Source: Acetatifactor sp. (lineage in GTDB: Bacteria; Bacillota; Clostridia; Lachnospirales; Lachnospiraceae). From it: a DNA stretch of 64,000 bases. Below are positions 8,975-16,656 of the stretch, in pieces. Each line of letters begins with the position of its first letter. The stretch's first letter is position 1. The notes beneath the pieces were generated by a model, which did not search any database, was not told the DNA's origin, and was given only the letters and a program-made list of their open reading frames with translations. The translations under genes were made by a program, and so were the position numbers. Location: positions 19,237 to 83,236 of the forward strand of contig JAIDDH010000092.1 of the NCBI GenBank assembly GCA_029055435.1, given 5' to 3'.

Positions 8975-10378
8975 ATGGATGATTTAAAAAAGATTGTTCA
9001 ATCACTATTATCATCCGTGAGTGAGGAAGAGTGGTACGAGTACAAGGAGAATTGGTACGATGCGGTTGGAATCGGAGAATATATTTCTTCCCTTTCCAAT
9101 GCGGCGGCTATGTGTGGAGAAGAATGTGCCTATTTAATTTGGGGAGTCAATAATGCTACTCATGAGGTGGTGGGCACAACATTTAATTATCACATGGATG
9201 TTAAAAACGAACCATTACAGCATTTTCTTGCACGACAGGTAACTCCGGATGTCGGATTTAGTTTTGCCGAGATTACGATGAAGGGGAAACGTGTGGTTGT
9301 ACTGACGATACCCGCAGCGAGACAGGTGCCAACTTCTTTTAACGGAACGCGCTATCTGCGTATTGGTTCAAGTAAGGTAAACTTGAATAAATACCCGGAA
9401 AGAGAATCACAGCTATTTGATATTTTGCGCAACGGGTTTCCGACTATCGAAAACACACAGGCATATACGCAGGAACTTACATTTCGGAAGTTGTTTTTAT
9501 ATTATGAGGATAAAGGAATCACTCTTAATAAAAAGACATTTAAGAAGAACTTGGGATTATTATGCAAAGATGGCAGTTATAATCTTTTAGCGCAGCTTTT
9601 ATCTGATAATAGCCAGATTCCAATCAGGGTTTCTATATTTAGGGGATCAAATAAAGCGTCAAAGCTTTATTCTGTCAGGGAGTTTGGGAATAATTGTGTT
9701 CTTGTTTCATTGGATAAGGTTATAGAATATGGTGATGTGCTAAATATTATGCAGGCCGACGAAGCAGAGCGAATCGTGACGAGAAAGGAGGTTCCACTGT
9801 TTGACACACAGGCATTTAAAGAGGCAATAATCAATGCATTTGTGCACAATCTATGGGTGGATGGTAATGCACCGATGATTACAGTGTATAGTGATCGTCT
9901 GGAGATTTTGTCCCGTGGAAAGTTACCGCCAAAGCAAACGATAGCTGGGTTCTATTTGGGTGAATCGGTTCCTGTGAATCAGAAACTTTCGGATATTTTC
10001 CTGCAATTACACATCAGTGAGCGTTCTGGAAGAGGTGTGCCTAAAATCACAGATGTCTATGGAAGAGAGGCCTTTGAGTTTAGAGAGAATTCAATTGTTG
10101 TTACAATACCTTTTAACAAGATTGATGGTGAAACGGTAGATAAAGTGATAGATAAAACGGTAGATAAAGTGATAGATAAAACAAGAGAAGGACTGAGTGA
10201 AGTAAATATCCGCATTATTGAAGAGATGCGTTATAATCCTGGCATAACACAGCCACAGTTAGCGGAAAAATTAGGTGTAGGGAAAACAACAATTCAGAAG
10301 AATATTTCTTATTTAAAGAAAAATGGTTTTATCGATAGAGTTGGATCAAATAAAACGGGTGTCTGGAAGATATTATAG
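8975..10378 (+). CDS. AlbA_2 / HATPase_c_4-type ATP-binding regulator with C-terminal winged helix
   Basis: About 467 residues with three parts. The N-terminal AlbA_2 (Schlafen-like) domain contains 'EWYEYKENW', 'SNAAAMCGEECAYLIWGV' and 'RYLRIGSSK'. The middle part is a divergent GHKL-type ATPase with 'FKEAIINAFVHNLW', 'SDRLEILSRGKLPP' and 'ERSGRGVPKI'. The last ~60 residues form a winged helix ('ITQPQLAEKLGVGKTTIQKNISYLKKNGFI'). A 24-bp tandem repeat lies in the linker. Such proteins are common in defence and mobile islands, but their biochemical role is not settled. ATG 8975 has AGAGG 9 bp upstream; a GTG at 8945 in the same frame would add 10 residues and cannot be excluded. It lies 129 bp after res and may belong to that operon. 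Confidence 0.75.
   Translation: MDDLKKIVQSLLSSVSEEEWYEYKENWYDAVGIGEYISSLSNAAAMCGEECAYLIWGVNNATHEVVGTTFNYHMDVKNEPLQHFLARQVTPDVGFSFAEITMKGKRVVVLTIPAARQVPTSFNGTRYLRIGSSKVNLNKYPERESQLFDILRNGFPTIENTQAYTQELTFRKLFLYYEDKGITLNKKTFKKNLGLLCKDGSYNLLAQLLSDNSQIPIRVSIFRGSNKASKLYSVREFGNNCVLVSLDKVIEYGDVLNIMQADEAERIVTRKEVPLFDTQAFKEAIINAFVHNLWVDGNAPMITVYSDRLEILSRGKLPPKQTIAGFYLGESVPVNQKLSDIFLQLHISERSGRGVPKITDVYGREAFEFRENSIVVTIPFNKIDGETVDKVIDKTVDKVIDKTREGLSEVNIRIIEEMRYNPGITQPQLAEKLGVGKTTIQKNISYLKKNGFIDRVGSNKTGVWKIL
10133..10180 (+). repeat. Two perfect 24-bp in-frame tandem repeats
   Basis: A 24-bp unit at 10133-10156 is repeated exactly at 10157-10180. Each unit encodes TVDKVIDK in the linker before the winged helix. 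As 24 is a multiple of three, copy-number change would alter linker length and not the frame. A 19-nt stretch of the unit recurs at 13165-13183. Confidence 0.9.
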
Positions 10379-10498
10379 AAGCGGAAGTTTTTTCTTTTTG
10401 CGTGTATTCGAATAGTATCAGAACCACAATACTCATGCTCGAATTTTTTGTATTCTGTATGAGTAATTATTTAAATTGCAAAATAATTTACAAAACAC

Positions 10499-10526
10499 TT
10501 GACAAATACCGAGTGAATGATAAAAT
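10499..10526 (+). promoter_or_regulatory. Sigma-A promoter of the 10585-12614 gene pair
   Basis: A consensus -35 TTGACA (10499-10504), a 16-bp spacer and -10 TAAAAT (10521-10526) lie 58 bp before the start of the first gene. This gives the two-gene unit its own transcription start, separate from the R-M operon. Confidence 0.7.
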
Positions 10527-10584
10527 GGGTATAAGAATGAACAAGTGTATTTACTAATTTGTTAATGTTTATGGAGGAATTCTT

Positions 10585-11376
10585 ATGAATTGTAATGTGT
10601 TGGAGTTTGTTGATGAGTCTTCGATAATCAAAGTAATCATAAAAGCTTTACAAAAAGCCTACGGAATTGACTATAGGCAACAAAGGGAAAATGATGAACT
10701 TGTAGCTCATATGTATACAGGGTCTTGGAAAATATGCAGGTTCGATACGAATCTTACTGAAATGTTGAAATTTGATGGTGCTGAGGTGTCTTGTTTTGGC
10801 AGACATGGGTGGAAGGTCTATTTTGTCGCAGACCATCAAAATAGGCGCACGTTTAATATTATTTCAAAAGCGACATTGCAGAGAGTACGTCGTAAGCGGG
10901 GTGGTAAGGTTCCACATTATACCAGAACCTTTTTGTATGTTGAGAATTCAAATGTGCAGGCGATAAATCATCAAATGACTTTATTTGATTATGGAGTTGA
11001 GGGTACTGAATTGGATGATTTCACGAATGAAGAATTTCTCGATGATTATGAGCGTATCACAGAGGGAATAATTGAGTCGAATGTACACTATGACCATTTT
11101 ATAATTGTTTATGAGGCAAATGAAAAAGGAATTAAGAATTGTTCTATTCAATATTTTAATCCGATGTTCGAGGTGGCGGAAGAACTGTCATTGATGAAGT
11201 TTATAGAGCCTGACTATACAACACTTACAGCGCCTCCTGAATCTCTGAAAGAATCTGCGGATAAAGGCTCTACTGTGGTCAAACTTAAACCGGGACTTGA
11301 AAAGAGATATGAGCACGAACCTAACAAAAAACAAACAGCATCATTACGTAAAAAGGCGCAACAAAAAGATAAATAA
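10585..11376 (+). CDS. Unknown protein paired with an XRE-ImmA/IrrE gene
   Basis: This 263-residue soluble protein has no signal peptide or membrane segment. It looks similar to a Firmicutes family of unknown function (I recall DUF5986, not certain). Visible features are a globular part to about residue 215, with 'GSWKICRFDTNLTEM', 'GWKVYFVADHQNRRTFNIISKATLQRVRRKRGGKVPHYTR'-type basic stretches, and a Lys-rich tail (KPGLEKRYEHEPNKKQTASLRKKAQQKDK). GGAGG stands just before the ATG. It is followed 44 bp later by a protein with an XRE HTH and a Zn-peptidase motif. Such pairs often behave as a protein plus its proteolytic regulator, so a toxin/antitoxin-like or stress-sensing role is possible. 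I do not assign a function. Confidence 0.6.
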   Translation: MNCNVLEFVDESSIIKVIIKALQKAYGIDYRQQRENDELVAHMYTGSWKICRFDTNLTEMLKFDGAEVSCFGRHGWKVYFVADHQNRRTFNIISKATLQRVRRKRGGKVPHYTRTFLYVENSNVQAINHQMTLFDYGVEGTELDDFTNEEFLDDYERITEGIIESNVHYDHFIIVYEANEKGIKNCSIQYFNPMFEVAEELSLMKFIEPDYTTLTAPPESLKESADKGSTVVKLKPGLEKRYEHEPNKKQTASLRKKAQQKDK

Positions 11377-11420
11377 TTTTGATTATTTCTCAGAAAAATT
11401 ACATGAGGAGAGGGCACATT

Positions 11421-12614
11421 ATGAAAAACGATCAATTTAATGGAAATAGATTGAGGGAAGCTCTCCAGTATCGTGGTAAGCGTATGGCAGATCTTGTAGA
11501 AGAAACAGGAATATCAAGGCAATCTTTTTCGGCATATGTCAATGGAACAAACAGACCATCACAAGAAAATGTCTGGGCTATTGCAAAAGCACTTGACTTT
11601 CCGATTGAATATTTTAAACAAGCAGATATGCCTTGTATGCGTACTGAGACGACTTATTTCAGGTCTCAGGCATCTGCAACCAAAATGAGCCGTGAAGAAC
11701 AAAAAGCAAAAATGAAACAAGCAGTGGCATTATTTGATTTTTTAAATCGAAAATATATTGATTATGATGATTATATAGAGCCAAAGCTGGACACAAAGCT
11801 GACCGAAATAGAAGATAACCCGGATATGTATATGCAAATAGAGAAGATTGCAGATGAGTTAAGAGTACAATGGAATCTCGGAAGAGGGCCAATTGAAAAT
11901 GTGCAGAATGTGCTTGAACTTCATGGAATAATCGTGACAGGGTTTCCGGTGTCAGGTAACGGCAAAATTGATGCTTTTAGTCAGAAGCTTAAGACCGAAG
12001 AAGATAAAGATGTCTTTATTGTTGCGTTGGGAATAGGTCAGAAGCCTATTCAGAGGCTTCGTTTTGATATGTGCCATGAACTGGGACATATTATTTTACA
12101 TTCTTGGGAAGATAGTGAAGACGAATTGCATAGGGATAGGTTTAATCTTGTGGAAAAACAGGCAAATATATTTGCTAGTGCTTTTTTATTGCCACGTGAA
12201 ACATTCCTTAAGGCTGTTGGAAATCATGCTACGGATCTTGAACATTATAGGATATTAAAAAAAAGATGGAATGTGTCAATGCAGGCTATGGTATACAGAG
12301 CATGGCAGATAGGAATTATAAGTTCAACGCAGTTTCAGTATATGATGCGTCAATTTGCAAAGAATGGCTGGCGAAAAAAGGAGCCGGGAGATCGTCCGGC
12401 AGACATTAACGATACTGTATATAAGATGGCAATCAAGTTATTGTTTGATGGAGGATATCTTACTCCAGAGCGATTTAAGGAGGAACTTTATAAAGAGAAT
12501 ATTGGCTTGGGGAATAGAGATCTTGAAGAATTGATGCATTTAGATAAAGGAACTTTGGATTCAACTGATGTGCCCAATAAGATAATAGATATCAAAAGTA
12601 TTTTGAAAGGATGA
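11421..12614 (+). CDS. XRE-family HTH protein with ImmA/IrrE metallopeptidase domain
   Basis: This 397-residue protein has an N-terminal HTH_3 domain (about 5-60: 'LREALQYRGKRMADLVEETGISRQSFSAYVNGTNRP') and an ImmA/IrrE-type zinc peptidase with 'CHELGHIILH' (the HExxH motif at 219-223) and a downstream 'EKQANIFASAFLLP' that supplies the third ligand region. ImmA-type peptidases cleave partner repressors, as in the ICEBs1 ImmR/ImmA pair, and IrrE acts in DNA-damage response. Here sensor, DNA-binding and protease are fused in one chain. ATG 11421 is preceded by GAGGAGAGGG; a start at 11379 would overlap the end of the previous gene and lacks such a site. It is co-transcribed with the upstream unknown gene. 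Confidence 0.9.
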   Translation: MKNDQFNGNRLREALQYRGKRMADLVEETGISRQSFSAYVNGTNRPSQENVWAIAKALDFPIEYFKQADMPCMRTETTYFRSQASATKMSREEQKAKMKQAVALFDFLNRKYIDYDDYIEPKLDTKLTEIEDNPDMYMQIEKIADELRVQWNLGRGPIENVQNVLELHGIIVTGFPVSGNGKIDAFSQKLKTEEDKDVFIVALGIGQKPIQRLRFDMCHELGHIILHSWEDSEDELHRDRFNLVEKQANIFASAFLLPRETFLKAVGNHATDLEHYRILKKRWNVSMQAMVYRAWQIGIISSTQFQYMMRQFAKNGWRKKEPGDRPADINDTVYKMAIKLLFDGGYLTPERFKEELYKENIGLGNRDLEELMHLDKGTLDSTDVPNKIIDIKSILKG

Positions 12615-12784
12615 TATTTTGAGTGACGCAAATGCAAATTGAATTTGTGATGATGAGGGATAAAAACTATAATAAAACCCTCTTTTTTGAATTGACTAGA
12701 AAGACAAATTCTTGAGATGCTGACAAAAACCTATTTTGTTATCTTTTTAATTGCCAGTGAAGTCATAAAGATTTAAATCTTCAA

Positions 12785-12825
12785 GCACCCTTCAAAACGT
12801 CAAATCAAGATTTTGGAGGGTGTTT
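12785..12825 (+). terminator. Strong Rho-independent terminator-like hairpin
   Basis: CACCCTTCAAAA (12785-12796) pairs with TTTTGGAGGGTG (12810-12821), 12 bp with one G-U, followed by TTTT. It lies 170 bp past the nearest stop codon and may belong to a gene that has been lost. Confidence 0.7.
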
Positions 12826-12916
12826 TATCAATGGATTTAGCACTGAGTATCATCAGCTGATTTTGAATAAATTAGATGCTGAAGATGGCATACGTCAAGG
12901 CAGGAGCATTATGGTT

Positions 12917-12971
12917 AATTGACTTAGGAATTGACTCAATAATTGACTATGGAATAGCTGTTTAGTCAATT
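12917..12971 (+). repeat. Three AATTGACT repeats at 12-bp spacing plus one inverted copy
   Basis: AATTGACT occurs at 12917-12924, 12929-12936 and 12941-12948, exactly 12 bp apart, and as AGTCAATT at 12964-12971. Another copy is at 12690-12697. The spacing resembles operator or iteron arrays; it could also be a decayed repetitive linker-coding stretch. Confidence 0.7.
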
Positions 12972-13124
12972 CAAGTTATTTGATATTACTGGAAAATGGG
13001 TTGTGAATATAAGGATTTTTATTAACTAAATCCAACAGAACTTTTGCACACGTGCGTGCAAAAATTTGCTTTTATTGTCTTCGTGAATAATAAAAAGCAG
13101 AATGGTGTGTTGCAAAAGGTATTG

Positions 13125-13281
13125 TTGTCATAATACTTTTTGACAAGATTGATAGTGAGGCGGCAGATAAAGTGATAGATAAATTTGGAACTTACAAGTG
13201 CCAAAAGAACCTTATTTTCCAATGGAAGAACTGAAAAAAGAACTGCCTGACATAGAGGAACTGAAAAATGTTGGCAAATGA
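13125..13281 (+). pseudogene. Remnant of a second AlbA_2-type gene tail
   Basis: Translation from about 13125 gives 'VVIILFDKIDSEAADKVIDK', matching 'VVTIPFNKIDGETVDKVIDK' in the AlbA_2/ATPase protein encoded at 8975-10378; 19 nt at 13165-13183 are identical to the tandem repeat there. The frame is then lost. A neighbouring frame ends with 'VPKEPYFPMEELKKELPDI..ELKNVGK' at 13281, which I do not recognise. No start or intact domain remains. Confidence 0.7.
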
Positions 13282-13319
13282 AGAGAAGTAGAATAATTAT
13301 GGAAGAAAGATAAGCGCCA

Positions 13320-16277
13320 ATGAACATAGAAGCATATAATCTTGATTCTCTTCGGAAATTAGTGCGGGACTTGCAGAAAGAGAATCGAAAGCTGAAAAAT
13401 CAACTCGATAAAGCCAATATAGCTTACGACTCTGAAAGCATATTTGATGAGAGGATAGAAAGTGCTGTCGAATATGATCCAGATCAAGGAGAGCGGATTA
13501 TCGGCAAATATATTACGGAAGAACTGGCAAAAAAGTTCTTTGCAATGTTTTGGGGCAGGATAGATGTATATGCGAAGCGAGGTAAAAACGGTGGATATTT
13601 TCCGCAGTGTAACCACCGCTGGAATGACCGAATTTGTCCGAAACAGCGTGGGGAGAAGATAGCCTGCGAAAATTGTGAGCATACAGAGTGGACAGCTCTG
13701 ACTCCAAAGAAAATAATGGAACATCTTCTCGGTTATAAAGAGGACGGCTCAGATGTGATAGGCGTATATCCTCTGCTGCCGGATGGAACATGCCGTTTTC
13801 TTGTTTTTGATTTTGATAATCACGAAAAAGGCGCGGAGAAGACGGATTTTGCGAATGCAGATGAGGCGTGGCACGAGGAAGTGGATGCGCTCAGGTTAAT
13901 CTGCCAGAGCAATGGCATTGTGCCACTGGTGGAAAGGTCAAGATCCGGAAGAGGCGCACACCTATGGATATTTTTTCAAAAGCCTATATCAGCATCTCTT
14001 GCGAGAAATTTTGGTTTTCTTTTGCTGGACAAGGGTTCGGCATCGATTAATCTGAAATCCTTTCATTACTATGACCGTATGTATCCGTCTCAGGATGCAG
14101 CGAGCGGCATCGGGAACCTGATAGCACTGCCTCTTCAGGGAAGGGCGCTAAAAAGTGGAAATAGCGCCTTTGTTGACGAGAAGTGGAATGCTTATCCGGA
14201 TCAATGGGATATTCTTTTAAGTCATACGCCCAAAATTTCTGCGGAAAATATTGAAAAATGCATGGTTAAATGGCAGGCAGAGTTGGCAGACGGTCGGCAG
14301 TCGGCGGTAGCAGGGGGAGTACAAAACAGACCGAAGCCTTGGAAGAAAAAAGAAGGGTTCACGAAGTCGGATGTCGTGGGCAAGATGCACATGGTTTTGG
14401 GGGATGGTGTCTATGTGGATACCCTCAATCTGATGCCGAGACTGCAAAACCAAATACGGAGTATGGCGGCATTTGATAACCCGGAATTTTATAAGAACAA
14501 GAGATTGGGGTATTCCAATTATTACAATTTCAGTGCCGTTTATATGGGTAGAGATGAGGAAGGCTATATTTGTCTTCCACGGGGATTGCGGGAGAGTCTG
14601 ATTGAACGTTGCGTACAGGCAGGTATTGAATATGAGCTTGAGGATGCGCGGGAGAAGGGCAGACCGATTCGTGTATCCTTTAAGGGCGATTTGAGAATGC
14701 AGCAGGATTTAGCGGCTGACAGACTCCTTGCTTACGATCACGGGGTACTCAGCGCGGCTACCGCGTTTGGGAAAACGGTTGTCTGCAGTTATCTGATTTC
14801 CGAGAGAAAAGTAAACACGCTTATCCTGCTTCACAATAAGGATTTGATAGACCAGTGGGCGGAAGAATTAGATCACTTTTTGGAAATAGATGAGGAACCG
14901 CCTGTATACAAGACCAAGACAGGACGGGAAAAGCGAAGGGAGAGCGCTATTGGAATTTTGCATGGCGGGAAGGACACTCTGACCGGAATCATTGATGTGG
15001 CTATGGTAGGTTCCCTATATGGTAAGGGTAATTACCATGAGCGCATCAATTCTTATGGAATGGTTATTATGGATGAATGTCATCACTGTGGCGCAAAACT
15101 TTCTGTGCAGGTCATGCAGAAGGTGAATGCGCGATATATTTACGGTGTTTCTGCAACGGTAAAAAGAGGAGATAATCTTGAGCCGATCATTCATATGCTT
15201 ATAGGGCCGACCAGGCACAGCTATACGGCGAGAGAACGCGCAGAGGAACAGGGAATAGGTCACTTTGTCTATCCAAGGTATACAAGAGTGGTTGATACAA
15301 ACGAGAGCGGAGATGACATTAACAAGGCTTATGCGCTGATCAGCTCCAGCCTTGTGCGAAACGATATGATTCTGGGTGATGTCAGAGATTGCGTAAAGGA
15401 GGGAAGAACTCCGGTTATTCTGACAAAATACAAAGAGCAGGCAAAGTATCTTTTTGAGCAGCTTCAGGAAGCGGCAGAACATGTATTCCTTCTTTATGGA
15501 GATAACAGCGACAAAGAGAATTCTGAAATGCGCAGGAAAATGAATGAGGTTCCGGCAGACCAAAGCCTGATTCTGGTGGCCACAGGGCAAAAGATTGGAG
15601 AAGGGTTTAATTTTCCGAGACTTGACACACTGATGCTTGCCGCGCCGGTGTCATTTGAGGGCAGATTGGAGCAATATCTTGGAAGGATGAATCGGGACTA
15701 TGAAGGAAAAACAGAAGTCATAGTCTATGATTATATCGATTCTCATATTCGATTTTTTGACAATATGTATGCCAAGCGGCTGCGCACCTATAAGCGGGTA
15801 GGGTTTTCACTGATTTCGGAGAGAAAAGCTGCGAAGCAGACCGCCAACGCAATCTATGACTCGGACAATTATGGTGATGTCTTTGAACGTGATTTGGTAG
15901 AGGCAGAAAAGAGTATTGTCGTTTCCAGCCCGGAACTTGTCAGGGACAAGGTTGACCGATTCCTTTATCTTGTGAAAGCCAGACAGGAGGCAGGTTGTGA
16001 GGTTACTGTCATCACGCTGGAGGCCGAAAACTCACGTTATGGCAACAATTTGTTTACCGGTGATATGATTCGGGATATGCAGAAAGGGGGAATCAATGTA
16101 GTGGTAAGAGATGAGGTCATAGAGCATTTCGCGGTTATTGATGATGCGCTTGTGTGGCATGGAGGGATGAACCTGCTAGGCAAGGAGGATGCATGGGACA
16201 ACTTAATGAGAATTCAATCCTCACAGGTTGCTGCGGAATTGTTGGCAATAGCGTTCGGAATACCGCAAACACCCTAA
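13320..16277 (+). CDS. TOTE-like primase-helicase with C-terminal PLD-type nuclease
   Basis: This 985-residue protein begins with a short coiled coil (10-32). A Cys cluster (C97, C106, C116, C119) and an archaeo-eukaryotic primase-like core follow: 'RFLVFDFDNH' with D164/D166, 'ERSRSGRGAHLWIFF' (205-219) and 'YYDRMYPSQDAASGIGNLIALPLQG'. An SF2 helicase comes next, with Walker A 'ATAFGKT' near 480-486, 'MDECHH' near 584-589 and 'GQKIGEGFNFPRLDTLMLAAP', then the motif VI region 'QYLGRMNR'. The C-terminus has one HKD-like motif 'HFAVIDDALVWHGGMNLLG' near residue 936, a phospholipase-D-type nuclease half-site. This order matches primase-helicases described in TOTE conflict systems, as I recall the family. 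The ribosome binding site is weak (GAAAGATAAG). A defence role is inferred from family and island context. Confidence 0.88.
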   Translation: MNIEAYNLDSLRKLVRDLQKENRKLKNQLDKANIAYDSESIFDERIESAVEYDPDQGERIIGKYITEELAKKFFAMFWGRIDVYAKRGKNGGYFPQCNHRWNDRICPKQRGEKIACENCEHTEWTALTPKKIMEHLLGYKEDGSDVIGVYPLLPDGTCRFLVFDFDNHEKGAEKTDFANADEAWHEEVDALRLICQSNGIVPLVERSRSGRGAHLWIFFQKPISASLARNFGFLLLDKGSASINLKSFHYYDRMYPSQDAASGIGNLIALPLQGRALKSGNSAFVDEKWNAYPDQWDILLSHTPKISAENIEKCMVKWQAELADGRQSAVAGGVQNRPKPWKKKEGFTKSDVVGKMHMVLGDGVYVDTLNLMPRLQNQIRSMAAFDNPEFYKNKRLGYSNYYNFSAVYMGRDEEGYICLPRGLRESLIERCVQAGIEYELEDAREKGRPIRVSFKGDLRMQQDLAADRLLAYDHGVLSAATAFGKTVVCSYLISERKVNTLILLHNKDLIDQWAEELDHFLEIDEEPPVYKTKTGREKRRESAIGILHGGKDTLTGIIDVAMVGSLYGKGNYHERINSYGMVIMDECHHCGAKLSVQVMQKVNARYIYGVSATVKRGDNLEPIIHMLIGPTRHSYTARERAEEQGIGHFVYPRYTRVVDTNESGDDINKAYALISSSLVRNDMILGDVRDCVKEGRTPVILTKYKEQAKYLFEQLQEAAEHVFLLYGDNSDKENSEMRRKMNEVPADQSLILVATGQKIGEGFNFPRLDTLMLAAPVSFEGRLEQYLGRMNRDYEGKTEVIVYDYIDSHIRFFDNMYAKRLRTYKRVGFSLISERKAAKQTANAIYDSDNYGDVFERDLVEAEKSIVVSSPELVRDKVDRFLYLVKARQEAGCEVTVITLEAENSRYGNNLFTGDMIRDMQKGGINVVVRDEVIEHFAVIDDALVWHGGMNLLGKEDAWDNLMRIQSSQVAAELLAIAFGIPQTP

Positions 16278-16306
16278 AACATAGATTTGATGTTTTAGGG
16301 TGTTTG
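16266..16306 (+). terminator. Perfect 16-bp hairpin containing the stop codon
   Basis: CAAACACCCTAAAACA (16266-16281) is perfectly complementary to TGTTTTAGGGTGTTTG (16291-16306) with a 9-nt loop. The TAA stop at 16275-16277 lies within the 5' arm. There is no long T-tract after it, so it may act as an RNA 3'-end stabiliser or a weak terminator. Confidence 0.65.
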
Positions 16307-16530
16307 GGAAATCAATTGAGTCACACAGTGTTGTCAGCTGATATATTCCTATTTGTTCAAAGTACCTTACCACTATAAATATCAGGATTTATTTGGAGAA
16401 GCTGTAGGCGACAATACCGAGTCTGGGGATACGCAAGAAACTGGCTATCAGGGAGAGACTGAGCAGTATTTGACAAACAGGATGCGAAAGAAATAAACTG
16501 GAAGAAATAAAGTCGCTCTATCTTTATGTA

Positions 16531-16548
16531 ATTTATGTAATTTGGGAA
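16531..16548 (+). repeat. Right copy of the 18-bp direct repeat flanking the defence island
   Basis: ATTTATGTAATTTGGGAA differs at one position from 4117-4134. It stands between the last island remnant and the promoter of the GNAT gene, where the genome returns to ordinary chromosomal content. Confidence 0.4.
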
Positions 16549-16557
16549 TTATTTTTA

Positions 16558-16586
16558 TTGTAAAAGGAATTGAAAAGTGGTAAAAT
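16558..16586 (+). promoter_or_regulatory. Sigma-A promoter of the GNAT gene
   Basis: TTGTAA (16558-16563), a 17-bp spacer and TAAAAT (16581-16586), about 70 bp before the start codon. Confidence 0.55.
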
Positions 16587-16656
16587 TGCATCTGTGTAGT
16601 GTGCGTCCGTCAGATATCGGGCGTACCAATATGATAAAGGCAGGTGTGATAAGATC

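Larger units (their letters stand above)
12615..13319 (+). other. Decayed intergenic region with coding scraps, terminator and phased repeats
   Basis: No intact gene is seen in these 705 bp. A weak GAGGG/CCCTC hairpin with six Ts (12654-12688) may end the XRE operon. A stronger terminator-like hairpin follows at 12785-12825. A short open stretch at about 12826-12919 encodes 'FSTEYHQLILNKLDAEDGIRQGRSIMVN' and looks like the tail of a lost gene. AATTGACT repeats lie at 12917-12971. A fragment homologous to the C-terminal linker of the AlbA_2 protein lies at 13125-13183. The 101-codon minus-strand frame across 13022-13327 is antisense to these remnants and unlike a real protein. Confidence 0.7.
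16278..16656 (+). other. Island right border with a coding remnant
   Basis: After the hairpin, an open frame without a start (16320-16496) encodes a hydrophilic tail, 'VPYHYKYQDLFGEAVGDNTE' then 'SGDTQETGYQGETEQYLT', ending at TAA 16494-16496. It looks like the C-terminus of a gene lost by deletion; I cannot name it. The right copy of the flanking direct repeat (16531-16548) and the GNAT promoter follow. Confidence 0.6.

Noticed and set aside
13022..13327. A 101-codon minus-strand hydrophobic frame next to the primase-helicase gene
   Set aside because: It lies opposite recognisable remnants of another gene and has no ribosome binding site or family pattern.
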